Of a DNA stretch of 64,000 nucleotides, positions 48,739 through 60,652 are shown one piece after another (within the stretch, counting starts at the first letter, position 1; each line of letters begins with the position of its first letter). A program made the translations under genes and the position numbers. The notes under the pieces are model-generated. The model was not told the DNA's origin and searched no databases. It saw only the letters and a program-made list of their open reading frames with translations. Location of the stretch: contig JAQQWL010000004.1 in assembly GCA_038363925.1 (NCBI GenBank), forward strand, positions 1,054,001-1,118,000, in the 5' to 3' direction. Origin of the DNA: Apiospora phragmitis (taxonomy: Eukaryota; Ascomycota; Sordariomycetes; Amphisphaeriales; Apiosporaceae).

Positions 48739-50230
48739 TGTGAGTCAGGTAAGATGGCTTGCTCGGACTTTCTTTTCGAAGATGAGGCAAAGCAAATGAC
48801 TCAACAAATTTCTTTTCTTTTCTTTGCCTTGAAATGGAATAGAAAATATTCTCTTATCGTCAACAAACACCGACCGCGGGGTCGGCGGTGATGATACCAG
48901 CATCTTTAACCCCGAGCCCCGCAGCATTATGCGCCGACAGAGGGTTCTCGGCCACTAAACGAAACATTGAAGCGGCACTAGTTCATCCCGTCTCCCTCGC
49001 GAAACGTGTGCTACCCTACCGCTGTCATTTTCCGACTTCATCTTTAGGCAGGTCACATCGGCCAGCCCAGTTCCATGGCGTGGGTATCTGGCAGAAATCC
49101 CAACAATTGCTGGTAATATGTATTCGCGACAGTGCATTGGTGGAGACAATTGAATCGCTTTGCAGATGAGCTGGGGCGTTCCGTCCTGTCAACCCTGTCC
49201 TAGTTTGTTAAGTAATCACGGAACTCTCCTTGCTTACTCCTACCCACTGTAAGGTACGTGTCTTGCGTGTAAGGCATCTACCGGGATCAGCCAGGGCTTA
49301 CATAAAGGTAAGCAGAACGAGTCATTGGCACCATCGGACGAGTGCACCAGGTACTTATGGTTCCGGGATTGTTCAACACCCGGATGGATGCAAGCAGGCA
49401 CAGGGGTTCTTCGGTATCCAAATCAGGATGCTGATTCAGTCGGAGGAATAAGATACGAGCAGCCAATCTACACGATGCTATCGAGCACGTCATTTAGAGC
49501 CAGCGATTCAGTGGCTGCATGCTGGATGCCGTAAGTAAAATGAAAACCTCTGTGTGTTTGCAGTTTTGGAAACTCGCTGTGATTATGGGCTGCCTAAGGG
49601 TCTGTTCTGCCTCAACCTTAGAGACCTGTCACACACGTGGCCGGCTGTCGAGTCTGGTCCCAGCAAGCCGGTAGTGCTGATCCCTGGGCTGTTCTAGGTT
49701 TCCGTCAGCGGTGTTGCCCCTAATCTGCGGGTACTAGAGCAAGCAACAACAGTCAACTAGCCGCATGTAAAATTGGCAAATTACATGTAGAGGCAGTTGA
49801 CAGAAACGTCAAGAGCGACGCCAAGGCATCTTGAAAGTGCTTGTTTCCGATACCGTGAAATATAGTATTTTCCTCCGTAATGCGGTAACGAGATGGAGCT
49901 GGTTAATCGATGTAAGTGCCAACCCTGCGAGGCAAACCTCCAACTGCAGTGTTAATCAATGCCCCGGCCTTAAGTGAAGCTCTGCCGCTGAATGTATGAC
50001 GATACAGTTTCCTAGCTGTGAACCATGACGTCTTTAGTTGATGACTGGGAATCGGATATCAATAATGTAGACACCGGAAAGTTGACCTCGAGGAAGATAA
50101 AGCGAAGTAGAATTGAAAATCAAACATCGACTGTAAAGCCAAACAAGCCGATGATACTTATATAATACAAACATAAGAACTACACAAGAAAGCTCTCTAT
50201 ATACGTATAATTGAACTCAACCCCTATCCA
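48739..50230. other. Intergenic region upstream of the thioesterase-like gene and downstream of FAS alpha
   Basis: This 1.5-kb region contains the presumed promoter of the minus-strand thioesterase-like gene at its left side and the FAS alpha 3' flank at its right side. Only short unsupported frames occur. A CACGTG hexamer lies at 49634-49639. No repeats or RNA genes were seen. Confidence 0.45.
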
Positions 50231-53200
50231 TCACCGCCGCCGCAAAAGCGTCTCCTCCAAATCCTCATCCCGATAATGACTCTTCTCCTTAACCTGCACC
50301 AACCCCACCCCACCGTAAACCGCATCCTGTAGCCGGCGGTTCGCAGCCGCCATGCGCTCCGCGACCCGCGCGCGATACGCCTCGTACGCCTCCCTCCGAT
50401 CGGCCGCGCCAAACGCGGCGGCGAGCACGTACTTGGCGTGCACGCCGATGACCTGCGCCCCCTTCTGCCCGAACCCGAACGAAGTGACCGAGAAGGCCTT
50501 GACGTCGCCCAGCGGGTGCCGGTACGTCTGGCTCGGGAAGAACAGCAAGTCGCGGTCCCGGAGCTCGGCGTCGATGTTGTCGGCGTTGCGGTTTCCCGGG
50601 ATCAGGCCCGACGCGAGCATCTGCAGGCTCGCGTTGACGGCGAAGGCGCCCGCGGCGCCCTTGCCGTGGCCCAGCAGGCTCTTCTGCAGCACGCAGGGCA
50701 GGACGTTGCCCTTGGTCCTTCCTAAGTGCGCCAGCTGGCTCTGGAGCACGGCCGTCTCGTTGACGTCGTTCTTCTTGGTGCTCGTCCCGTGCAGGTTCGC
50801 GACGTCGAGGTCGTCGATCGTAAGGCCCCAGGTCGCGAGCGCGCCGCGCAGGGGCGAGATCGAGGGCTCGTGCCGCCAGAAGTCGTTGCCGTACATGTTG
50901 CGCACCTCGCGTATGGCGCGCTCGGCGTCCGCTTGGATCTCTCGCCGGTACTCCTCGGCGTACTGCTCGGCGTGTGCCCCGCTTAACTGCTGGTCGAACT
51001 TGGGGTTTTTCGGCCCACCTCCCTGTTCGGTGCTAAAGCTGCCCTTCTCTAGAGCAACAAGGCGTCCCTGCAGCCAGCCCAGTTCCAGCTTGCGCTTCTT
51101 CTCGATCTGGCGCGTGCGATGAAGCAGACGCTGGCGTCGGTGGCTGATGTCCAGCATGCGAGATGGGATGGTAGAAGACTGTTTCCGTTCAGCTGCAATG
51201 GTCAGCACGCCCTTGCCCGGTGCAGGAACGGAGCGCCCGATCTTGTCCGACGCAGTATGGGTCAGAGCAATGATACCGCGGATAGGAAGGCCCATATCCA
51301 ATGCGAGTTGAGCTGTGGTCAATAATTGGATACCGGCACCCTCGCCTTCAACAAACCCGGCCCTCGTAGTGGTGGTTGGGCGAGAAGCTTCCTTCGGAGT
51401 GCGGCCAGTCGCTGCATCTTTGTCCAAGTCAATCGTAGCTTGCATATTGGCAAATTCTGTTTGCTGGTTAGTGTTCTTCGTTTCAAGCAACGGTGGAAGG
51501 AGGAACAAAGACTTACCAGCTGCAATGTCTCGTTCGAGAGCGTCAGTGCCACCCACGAGAACAGCCTTGGCCTTGCCAGTGATGATGAGGTCGTATCCCG
51601 TGTCTATACTTTCGAGTGATGTAGCGCAGGCGCCAACGGGAGTACGAATAGGTCCCGAAGAGCCAAGCAGAAGCATATTGATCCAAGCGGCCGTGGTGTT
51701 GACGAAGGTCTCAGCTAAGATATCCTTTTGCACCTGGCGATCCAGATATCTCCGCTTGAACATCTCATGTAGCGACTTCAGGCCACCAAGTGAAGCGCCA
51801 ACAGCATTGCCGAGCTCCGATACATGTACGTGATCATACAACTCATATGGGTCGGTAATACCCGCACTAAGGAATGCCTCAACTGTTGCCACTAGAGCAT
51901 AGAGTGTAATAGGATCCACCTGAGTGATAATGTCTTCCGGTATACCATAAGCGCGAGGGTTCCAGCCAGCAGGAACCTGAGCTCCAACAGCGTTGCGGAA
52001 ATGGAAGGCTTTGGGGATCAAGAGAGTGGTCCCGGCCTTCAGAGTCGCCGAGAACTGCCCATCTTCTTTCTCTGTTATGACCACATTATCGCCATGCTCG
52101 CGCTTCAAGTCTTGAGCCGTCTCGAGTGACACGTCAAACGGCGCCAGATCCTCGGTGACAGCGATTTCGTGTAACGTCTGCTCTTGATCAGGAGCTGTAA
52201 GATCGTGCTCCTGCTTCTCAATGATGCGAATGCCAGTGTGTTCCATGATGTAGCTCTGGTACTTGGTCTTCACCTCCAAGTCCGTGATGGGGCTCGAGGA
52301 CTCGACGTCAAGCCACCCGCAATAGTCCTTGCCCTTAAGCGGACCGTTGTGGTACTTGATAAGACCCATGATCCAGGCAAGCTCAACACACCCATCAACA
52401 GAGAATGTGTCGCTACACTCAGCTTCCCAACGGGTACGCGCACTTCCACAAGGACCTGTTGTATCCGTTAGTCAGCGATCTAGACAATGCCTTGGTATCA
52501 ATGGGGTACTTACTGATCTCGCCGAATCCGACAGCGACAACGATGCGATCCAAGTTCACCATACCCTGCAACTTGGCACCTAAGGATTCGATTTCACTCC
52601 ACTCAGGCAACGCCGCATCCTGAACCTGAATCTTGGCCTTCTTGGCGAGCTTCCGGGCCACAGGCACCGCGACACCACACGACTTCTTCTCCTGCGCGTC
52701 CTCTCGGGCGATTGCCTTCTTCGTGTCGCTCTTGGAGTTGATCCGCTCCTGGATCTGGTCCAGCACCGGCTTGAGGCTCATCGTGGCCGACAGGCCGCCC
52801 GTCAGGTCCGCCATGAGCGGCTCCAGCTCGCAGAACGCGGCGACGCTGTCGTCCATGAGGCCCGTGATGTGCCAGGCCATCTCGGGCGCCGAGAAGGTGC
52901 GGACACCCAGGTCGGCCTCGATGCCCGTGGCCAGGACATCGTTGTTGCTCATCAGGCCCGTGCCCCGCGTCCAGCCGATGACGGTGCCGCAGAGCGTGAT
53001 GTAGTCGCTCCAGTCCTCGGACCACCACTTGTTCAGCAGGGCCTCGAGCCCGATCTTCGACTCTGCATAGAGGCCGTCCTGGCCAAAGATGCCGTGGTTC
53101 GGGGACAAAGGGAGAACCACATGTGTGGGGTGAGTATGGATGCGCCTTGACTCCTTACAGGACTTGATGCATCCGAGGAGGCGGACCAAGTTGGTCAGCA

Positions 53201-55652
53201 TCACTCTGTGTGCCAACTCCGACTTGTCGTCGATTCCATCAACAGCCCGGCCAGCCTCGCCGAGGGCCGCGAAGGGAATGACGTGGTCTAAATCCCAACC
53301 TATCCCGCCTTTGGACTCGTCGTCATAGATGTATTGGATCAGATTCTGCGTATCTTGGTGACTCCCGCCATTGAAGGGTGCGACGACTAGCTGTGACTCT
53401 CGAGCACCATGCCGGCGGTAAATACTCTGGTAGTAGTCGCACGTCTCTTTCGAGTAGGAGCTGGTGGTCACAATAACCTTGGCGCCAGCAGCAAGACACA
53501 TAGACAGAATCTCCGCACCAATCGAATCTCTGCCCGCACCCGTAATTAAGATGACTTTATCGTGGAACGATATGCCGTCCCTCGCCGCGCGCTGGAACCA
53601 TTTGAGGTAAACCGTGGTGATATCATCGTTGCGACGCCATCCGCTGCGGCCTTTGCTCTGAAGCTCCGGCACCCATCTCAGACCCGCGCCCACATGGACG
53701 GTTCCACCTTCGGACTCCACGCCATCAAAGGCAATGGAATCTGAATAGCCCGAAGTGATCAAGGTTTCCGCGCCATATGTAGGCCGCTCGTGGCGGCAAC
53801 TGAAAACCGCTTCGGACTCCGATGGGTCGAAGTCTGTCGACAGGGATGATATAGGGGATGCATCGTCTAGCTCATCCGGCGATCGAACGGATACACAATC
53901 TGAGGTGCCTCGGGAAACTCGCGGATATTGATCGACACTGACGTTGCCTTTCTCATCAACTCTCAGGACTGGGACCATAGAGCATATGGAGTACTTGAAG
54001 ATTGGCTCGTCCCTCGAAATAGATGCATTGCAGGTCTGCTGCAAATCTTCAAGCCACTCCCTGGTCGCCTCCCTCCTAGGCGACTCTGGAAGATTTTTGA
54101 CTTGGTGGATCATATGGTTGATTGCGTCGAGAAGCTGAGTAGTGACCCTGATGGGGAAAAGTGCCAGTCTCTCCCTGAGAACAGACTCGAAATCATCTGC
54201 GGCACCATTGACAGAAGATGAAACCAGGGCGAGAAGGTCTTGGACAGCCCAATTCCAGTAGGAATTGAACAGACGCACTTTCTTGGCGTCAAACTTGGGT
54301 GAAATGCCTCGCTCGTAGGCTTCGCCGTGCTCAGCTGCCCAAGCATCCATCTTTTCTTGCATCTTTTCGATGACAGACTTGGCTTTCTTGGCTTCGATAT
54401 CGGCGTCGTTCAGGTCGTGACCAACACGCTTAGCGTATATGTTGAGCAAGGCACGATCCTGGTTCCGATGCTCATTCTGGAGAGCATCCAGAGCTTCCGA
54501 CGACACATTCACAGTGGTCGATGACGTTGACTGGCTACCCATTGACAGAGCTTGGGGATCAACACCGATACTGCGCAATACATCTTGAGCAAGACTATCA
54601 AGGAAGGCATGTACCGCCTTCTCGTCCGCTAGCCTCGACGCAGGCTGGCGAGTGATTGCAAGAAGTAATGTCCGATCCTGGAGATCCGACCTAAATGACC
54701 AGCAGCCATCGAGATACTGACGAAGAGTGTTCACACTGGAACCTGCAGGCAATTTGGCAGATGACAACTTTGCGATTAGGGTGTTTGCGCAACCTCCAAG
54801 CTTTGTGCCTAAGCCCGAGTCTGATAGGAGACCTCCCAGATCGGCCAGGGCAATATCTTCTGGCTGATCTGGTAAGGAGCCGAACTCTTTGGTGAGGTCG
54901 CCAATAATCTCATTCTGAACGGTTGAGCGACCTGTGTTTTCGGTAAGCCTCAATAAAGCCAACTGGCATGGAATATGGATTAAAACTCACCACCACATAA
55001 TGCCTTGATCGTTTGAGATACGTCAATCTCAGATGACGCCTTCTTCAATGCCACAGCCACAAGGACAGTAATTGTATCGGTTGGTGTTAGGGGCTTAGGG
55101 GGTAATTCAACTGCAGCTGCGCCCGCAGTTGGTGCCTGCGGTGGTGGGGGCGGCGCTGCCAGAGCTTGCGCAGGAGCCGCACTTGAAGTAGATAATGATG
55201 TTGCTGCTAGCGCCGCGGTAGTAGCGCTAGGTGTTTCCTCTGCTATGTTTCTGTAGTATATGGCATCGGCGTTCTTCTTGTGGCTAAGGAGCTCCCGTCG
55301 AAGGCCAAGAGCGACATCCTGAATGTCGTAATCGGCCTTCATTGTCTTCTTGGCCATGTTGACCAACGTCTCAGCTGGCCCGACTTCGATGAGCCGTTCT
55401 GTGGCCAAATCACACAGGATGGCATCTTGAGTATCAACCCTTCAAATTGTTAGAAATGACTTGGCAGGCCGTCTGGTGGGATCCTATGTTGAGTACAACT
55501 TACCATTTCACGGGCGAACAAAACTGATGTCTGGTAAACTAGGTTAGCTAGAGGCTATGTTAGGGATTGAACACGACATACGCAAGGAGCTCAATAACAA
55601 GGAGCTGCGCAAGCTCCTGTTCGCTGGCTGTGTATTCCCTTTCGCAGGACAT
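50231..55652 (-). CDS. Fatty-acid-synthase alpha subunit, pathway-specific (ACP-KR-KS, no PPTase)
   Basis: This is a cytosolic type I FAS alpha chain that would work with a beta chain to build a short or medium fatty acyl precursor. I infer six exons (55652-55582, 55530-55504, 55439-54991, 54931-52514, 52455-51517, 51456-50231), giving 1709 residues. The start at 55652 gives MSCEREYTASEQELAQLLVI, as in FAS alpha N-termini; an upstream in-frame Met at 55775 is less typical. The short second exon restores the conserved LLAHQFCSPVKW. Residues about 140-215 are the acyl carrier domain (phosphopantetheine Ser in GGRSTVQNEI) after an Ala/Pro-rich linker. The ketoreductase (about 640-890) has ILITGAG and a YAESK active site. 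The ketosynthase (about 1000-1690) has GACATSLES, HGTSTKKND and GHGKGAAGA. Primary FAS alpha chains are about 1850 residues with a C-terminal PPTase; this one stops after the ketosynthase, like HexA/StcJ. Apicidin and similar clusters also carry a FAS alpha gene. All frames are intact. Confidence 0.9.
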
Positions 55653-56391
55653 ATCGCTTCTGATTGTTTGTCTATAAGCCCCAAGGTGGTGTAAGGAACG
55701 GCCCAGATGCACAACGCTCCGATTATTGAAACAAGGTTGATTGATGTTATGGCTTCGCCGAGAACGAAGTTGCACATATGTTTATCTTGGAAACCGAGAT
55801 ACCGTTAGGCAAAGGAAATGCCAGGCACCAATGCGTTACCATTGATATCAGTTCATGGGTTGGGAATAGTGTCCAGTATAGCCGTTCGCATTCACACCAA
55901 GGAGCTGTATCCCTAGCCTGTCACCACTCAGCCAGTCAAGGGCCATCTGAATCCGAAACAGGAAACAGGGCCCAGAATCATTGGTCCCCCGGAGCTGACT
56001 CACACGTGGTGCCCAGCACTTCGCCAACTGATTGTGTTGTCCAGGCTCGCTTGGGGGATGCTTAGTGCGCTCACTCAGTGGGGCGAGTCCCTGCAAACCC
56101 AAATTGACTGCTTACTATTCTATCGCAACCTTCCGAGGCTTTCTGGCCCCAGTAAGTCAGTAACACATAGCAAAAAGTCGATATGACACCGATGCAATTA
56201 TACGGGAAAGACAGAAAAAATACGATGGTCGTATGGTGTTCAGATAATGGTGCAACTGCCGTAAGTTGCTGGACCATCTCATCGGTTCAGCAGGAAGGTT
56301 TCCCACCCGAGATCTGTTGTCTTAACCCGAGAGAAGAAGTGTTGTGTCTTGGGCTTTCGGGCTTTTAGACAGCATCGCATTAGAAACAGCA
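55653..56391. promoter_or_regulatory. Divergent promoter region between FAS alpha and P450
   Basis: This 739-bp gap lies between two genes transcribed away from each other, so it should hold both promoters and lets both be controlled together. A CACGTG sits at 56003-56008. No exact tox-box (ATCTCNCGNA) was seen; the nearest is a poor match around 56308. Confidence 0.5.
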
Positions 56392-58109
56392 ATGGATTAT
56401 CTCGATAGACTCACCATAGCCTCGGCCCAATTGAGCGGAGCTCAGCTTGCTGTACTGGCTTTCGCTGGTGCTCTCAGCCTGGTAGTGAGTGCCTCAAGAA
56501 TGACCAGTGTAAAGGGTTTACTGACTGGTGCACGACAAAGGTGCTCGCAAAGCTCACGTACTTGGCCTTCTTCCATCCGCTCGCGAAATACCCAGGCCCG
56601 TTCCTTGCCAAGTTCACGGATGCTTACGGCGCCTACCATGGCTGGAAAGGCGACATTCATCTCGACATGTGGCGAGCCCACCAGAAATACGGCGATTATG
56701 TCCGCTATGGGCCCAACAAGCTCATGGTCAACACAGCCGAGGGACTCCGTGACATCTACAACGTCGGTGCTGGATCTAAGTTCATGAAAGCCACGGCCTA
56801 TGCACCCATGGTGCACCGAGCACCAAATACACTCACGATCCGTGGAGGAAAGGATCATGCTCGTCGCCGAAGGATCATGGCCCAAGGCGTGTCCGAGAAA
56901 GCACAAAGGGGTTACGAGCGCCGAATAATGTCGCATATCGATAAGCTCTGCAAAGTCGCATACTCAAGTGAAACTGGATCCGAGCCCATGGATATGTCCA
57001 AATGGTGTAAGTGGTTCCCGGGTGTTGAAGCGAGGAAAGCCCCTGACATGTAATCCTTAGGCAACTACCTTTCGTTCGATATCATGGCCGACGTCGTCTT
57101 CGGAGCGAAGTACAACTTGCTGGAGAATGAACGGTTCCGCTACGTAACCGAAGTCATCGACAAATCCAACGTCCGCATGTCGGCCTTGATCCAGTTCCCG
57201 GACTTCGCCGCGCTCAAGATCGACAAGTACATCTTCCGCGAGGCCATCGTGGCGCGCAACCGGTTCGTCAAGTTCATCATGCGCGTCGTCAAGGACCGCG
57301 TCGAAAAGGGCAAGACGGTCTCCATCGACATCGACTCGCCCACGAGCGCGGACGCCGACGTCTTCGCCAACCTGGCCGCCGCCAAGGACCCCGAGACGGG
57401 CGGCAGCTTCCGCCCCGACGAGATCGCCGCCGAGAGCGCGACGCTGATCGTGGCGGGCTCCGACACCTCGTCGACGGCCATGTGCTCGGTGCTCTTCTAC
57501 CTGGCCGACAACCCGGACGCCTACCACCGGGCTGCGCACGAGGTGCGCAGCAAGTTCGCCAGCGCCCGCGACATCGCCATCGGCGGCCCGCTAGCGTCGT
57601 GCACCTACCTCCGCGCCTGCATCGACGAATCCCTCCGCATCTCGCCCCCGGTCGGCTCGTCGCTGTGGCGCGAGGTCACGGCGGACGGCGGCGTCAGCGT
57701 CGACTCCCTGCACGTGCCCAAGGGCTGCGACGTCGGCGTGCCCATCTACTCGATCCACCACGACCCCAAGTACTTCACGGCGCCCTTCGAGTACAAGCCC
57801 GAGCGCTGGCTGGTGGACGACGGCACGGGGAGTATCGAGCGCGGCAGATCGGTGTTCAACCCGTTCTCCGTGGGCATGCGTGGCTGTCTTGGCAAAGGGC
57901 TGGCGAATACCGAGCTGATGCTGGCAACAGCCACGCTTCTCTACCGCGGCGACTTCAAGCTGGCTTCCGGAAAACTGGGCGATATTGGTCGCGGTTCCCA
58001 GGGCGGGGTATTTGGGCGGCATCGAACTCACGAGTACCAGCTGTATGATCACGTCACCTGCCAGAAACACGGGCCATTCTTGCAGTTCTCGCCGCGGGAT
58101 ACATCTTGA
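56392..58109 (+). CDS. Cytochrome P450 monooxygenase
   Basis: This is a heme-thiolate monooxygenase, anchored to the ER by an N-terminal segment (about residues 14-31, AQLAVLAFAGALSLV). I infer three exons with introns 56485-56540 and 57007-57060; the second junction restores the family pattern WCNYLSFDIMADVVFG. The total is 535 residues, usual for the family. The proline region is KYPGPF. The I-helix is AGSDTSST (about 317), the ExxR motif is ESLR (about 375), a PERW block follows, and the heme loop is FSVGMRGCLGKGLA with the Cys ligand at about 461. In the cluster it is a candidate for oxidising the fatty-acyl chain or the 2-amino acid side chain, as P450s do in apicidin biosynthesis; the substrate is inference. 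It is transcribed away from FAS alpha and toward the regulator. The frame is intact. Confidence 0.92.
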
Positions 58110-59045
58110 GGTCAGGGTCTTTTCAAAATGCATGTACGAAGTAGGAGGCAGAACGACGCATAGACGGCATATTCCACGTACAGTGTTGATGCGCGTGTAC
58201 TACTAGATAGATCAAGTAGGTAGAAATTGATAGCGACTCGATGATACGCTGCGAATTAAGCGAGTTTCAGGAACCATTCTTCTTAGGAGTTCACTTCTAC
58301 ATAGGAACTTTTAATGAATATTTAGGGAAGGCGCCGCCTAGCAAGCCAGCATGGATAACCTGGGGAAGTTGCATTGGTCGCTGACCGGCTTTCTCCCGTC
58401 CCTTCTGTTTTCTAGGCGGCTCTGTGCGCACTGGGATTGCCTTCAACGACTGTCACATTGGGAATTATAATGGGTCATCTAGAACGTGATTACATTTCAT
58501 AACGATCTTCCAATTTGCTAACTAAAGGTATCGTATTTTACAAGAGTACTGATATGAAGCCCATGCCTTAACGCCGTCGCTTAAATTACATTGCGAAATA
58601 TCCGTACTCCGTACAAGAATTGAAATGAACAAGAGGGTATGGCAAAAGAACAACGAGGAGTAGCGGAACCCCCCGCGTTTGTTAGCCAGGGGACCCAGGG
58701 GCGCCGACCGCTAAGAGTTCTAGGCGCTTTCAGCGGTGGTCCCCACCTGAGCGCCGGCCGCGGAAGAATGGTTACCCCTTGTGTATTGTAGCGACAGGCC
58801 AGCAGGGTGCCCAGGTACGGGCAAAAACCTCTCCACTCAGTCGTCCAACTGTATTTCCTTATTCCTCCCAAATACACACCTTGCGAGGCAGGCCAAGGAG
58901 GGCAACAGGTTTAGCAAATGGACCCTCTCTGATGGCAGATTGGGCTCGTATTCAATATGTCGAGCAAGTAGGTAGCCACAGAGAGTCCGACGTGTCCAAG
59001 GCGATTTGGCAAGAAAGGGGTCATGGTGGGGTCGAGGGACTTGCC
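58110..59045. other. Convergent 3' intergenic region between P450 and regulator
   Basis: These 936 bp lie between two stop codons. Only short, unsupported frames occur. No repeat, tRNA-like structure or transposon end was recognised. Confidence 0.45.
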
Positions 59046-60652
59046 TTATCGTGAAGCCCCACCACCTGCGCCACGCTCAAGCAAGAGCGCGACCAGGTCC
59101 GTCCGCCCTTCCATCACGGCACATTCCAGCGCAGTGTAGCCCCTATCATCCCGGGCGTTAAGCGCCGCCGCGTCTAGCCTCTGCAGCAGAAGCCGCAGCG
59201 TGTCGACGTGGCCGCCCGCCACGGCGAGGTGCAGCAAGCTGGTCGGCTGTGTCGCTGCTGACGACCCTGCGTTCGTGGCTGCTGCTGGTGCTGGTGCTTG
59301 GTGGTCCGCAGCACCACTTGCGGTCTTATGAATATTGGTAATGAGCATACCGCTGCGGCTCTTGCGGTTGCCGACTTCGTCCTTCTTCTGCTTTTGCCTC
59401 TTCTCCAGGACTGGCGATTTCTCTGGGGAGGGGGCCTCCGTATTGTCGACGCCGAGGACGCGGCAGAGCAGGGTCTGGAGGTCTGGGAATTGGTGGCGTT
59501 CCCAATAGGTGTCATCTTTGGCGATGCGAGTTGCTGTGTATAGCCGGATGGCTTAGCATGCTGGTGTTGCTGGTGATGATGTTGTTGTTGTTGCTGATGC
59601 TGTTGGTGGTGGTGGTGCTGCTGCTGCTGCTGCTGTTGTCGCTGCGATGATTGTGAAGGAGGTCGGGTCGATAATATGGACGGGGATGGTGATGAGAGCT
59701 TGGCCCGCTGCCACACCTGGTCACTCAATTCCGATATTGGTGACGGAAGGTAACCGGGGGCCGTTTCGCTGACTTTCCCACCGTCTGAGGAGAGCCTGAG
59801 CTCCGTATTCAACAGCCTCCCGACCGTTGGCTGGCTTGGCTTGCGCTGGTGGTGCGGGGAGGCTGCCAGGTCCGGCTGTCCGAGGCTCGTGAGAGGAGAG
59901 GGTAACGTCAAGCGCCTGCTCGGTTCCGATCCCATCTGATTGCCGATTTCTTCAAAGGCCATGTTTCGCTGGTTCTGGTGCGGCCAGGGCATTTGATAGG
60001 CCGCTTTGGGGTAGAACATAGATTCGCCCATGGCTCTATTGCTCTGCATCGGATGGTGCTGGTGCGCCAAGGTAGACTGGCCCGGTATTATTATGTCTTG
60101 GCCCTTCGATAGCATCGGCCGCGGCGGTATTATCTGCTGCGGATAGTCGGGGCTCAGCTGGTAATCCGAGTAGCACGCGGCATCGTTCAGGTGCGTCAGA
60201 CTTTCGCCGTTCGCTGCTATGTCCATGCATCCGGCTCTTTCGGGCTCCGTGCTCTCCGGCCAGGCCTGGAAGTATCTCCCGAGCCACTCGGACGTGGCGA
60301 TCGGCGATGCATTCAAGTCGTCCATATGCGCTTCCGAATCCCCCTTCACGCTCGACGTGCTGGAACCAGAGTCTGAGCCGGAGTAATCCTCGTCTTCCTG
60401 TGTCTGGCTCGGAGCTTCTTGTTCCTCTTGTTTTTCTTCTTGCAGTTTCTTGAGTTGGCTCTTCAATTTTTCCACTTCTCTTGTCCTGTCTCTCATATTA
60501 CGCCCTTTGAGAAATCCAAGTTAGTAATGGGAATGATTGGTCCTGATTCAGGGGAGTGAGAACCTACTGTAAGCGCGCTGGGCTAGTCGATTCTGGATTT
60601 TCCGTCGTTCCGAGGCATCAGGGAGGTTCCTCCAATCCTCGTCCGGTTTCAT
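59046..60652 (-). CDS. bANK-type transcription factor (bZIP basic region plus ankyrin repeats), ToxE/Aps2-like, frame uncertain in the middle
   Basis: This is probably the pathway-specific activator in the nucleus. Exon 1 (60652-60568) and an intron at 60505-60567 give the basic region ERRKIQNRLAQRAYR joined to RNMRDRTREVEKL, a classic fungal bZIP basic motif with only a short zipper-like tail. The middle is Ser/Pro/Gln-rich with a Gln/His run (59561-59640). The C-terminus holds about two ankyrin repeats (SLLHLAVAGGHVDTLRLLL and GYTALECAVMEGRTDLVALL). bZIP basic region plus ankyrin repeats without a full zipper is the special architecture of ToxE and the apicidin regulator. The ankyrin part (59046 to about 59550) is in a different frame from the upstream 59560-60504 part. 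Either an intron ends at the CTAAG...ACACAG acceptor near 59537, or the CAG tract changed length. I could not identify a convincing donor. Confidence 0.8.
59561..59640. repeat. CAG/CAC/CAA microsatellite in the regulator gene
   Basis: An imperfect trinucleotide array (TTG, CTG, GTG units on the plus strand) codes for a Gln/His run on the minus strand. It sits immediately before the position where the reading frame of the regulator changes, and such tracts are prone to slippage. Confidence 0.85.

Noticed and set aside
57057..57539. Minus-strand frame of 160 codons over the P450
   Set aside because: Shadow of the P450 coding strand in a GC-rich stretch; the plus strand has all P450 motifs.
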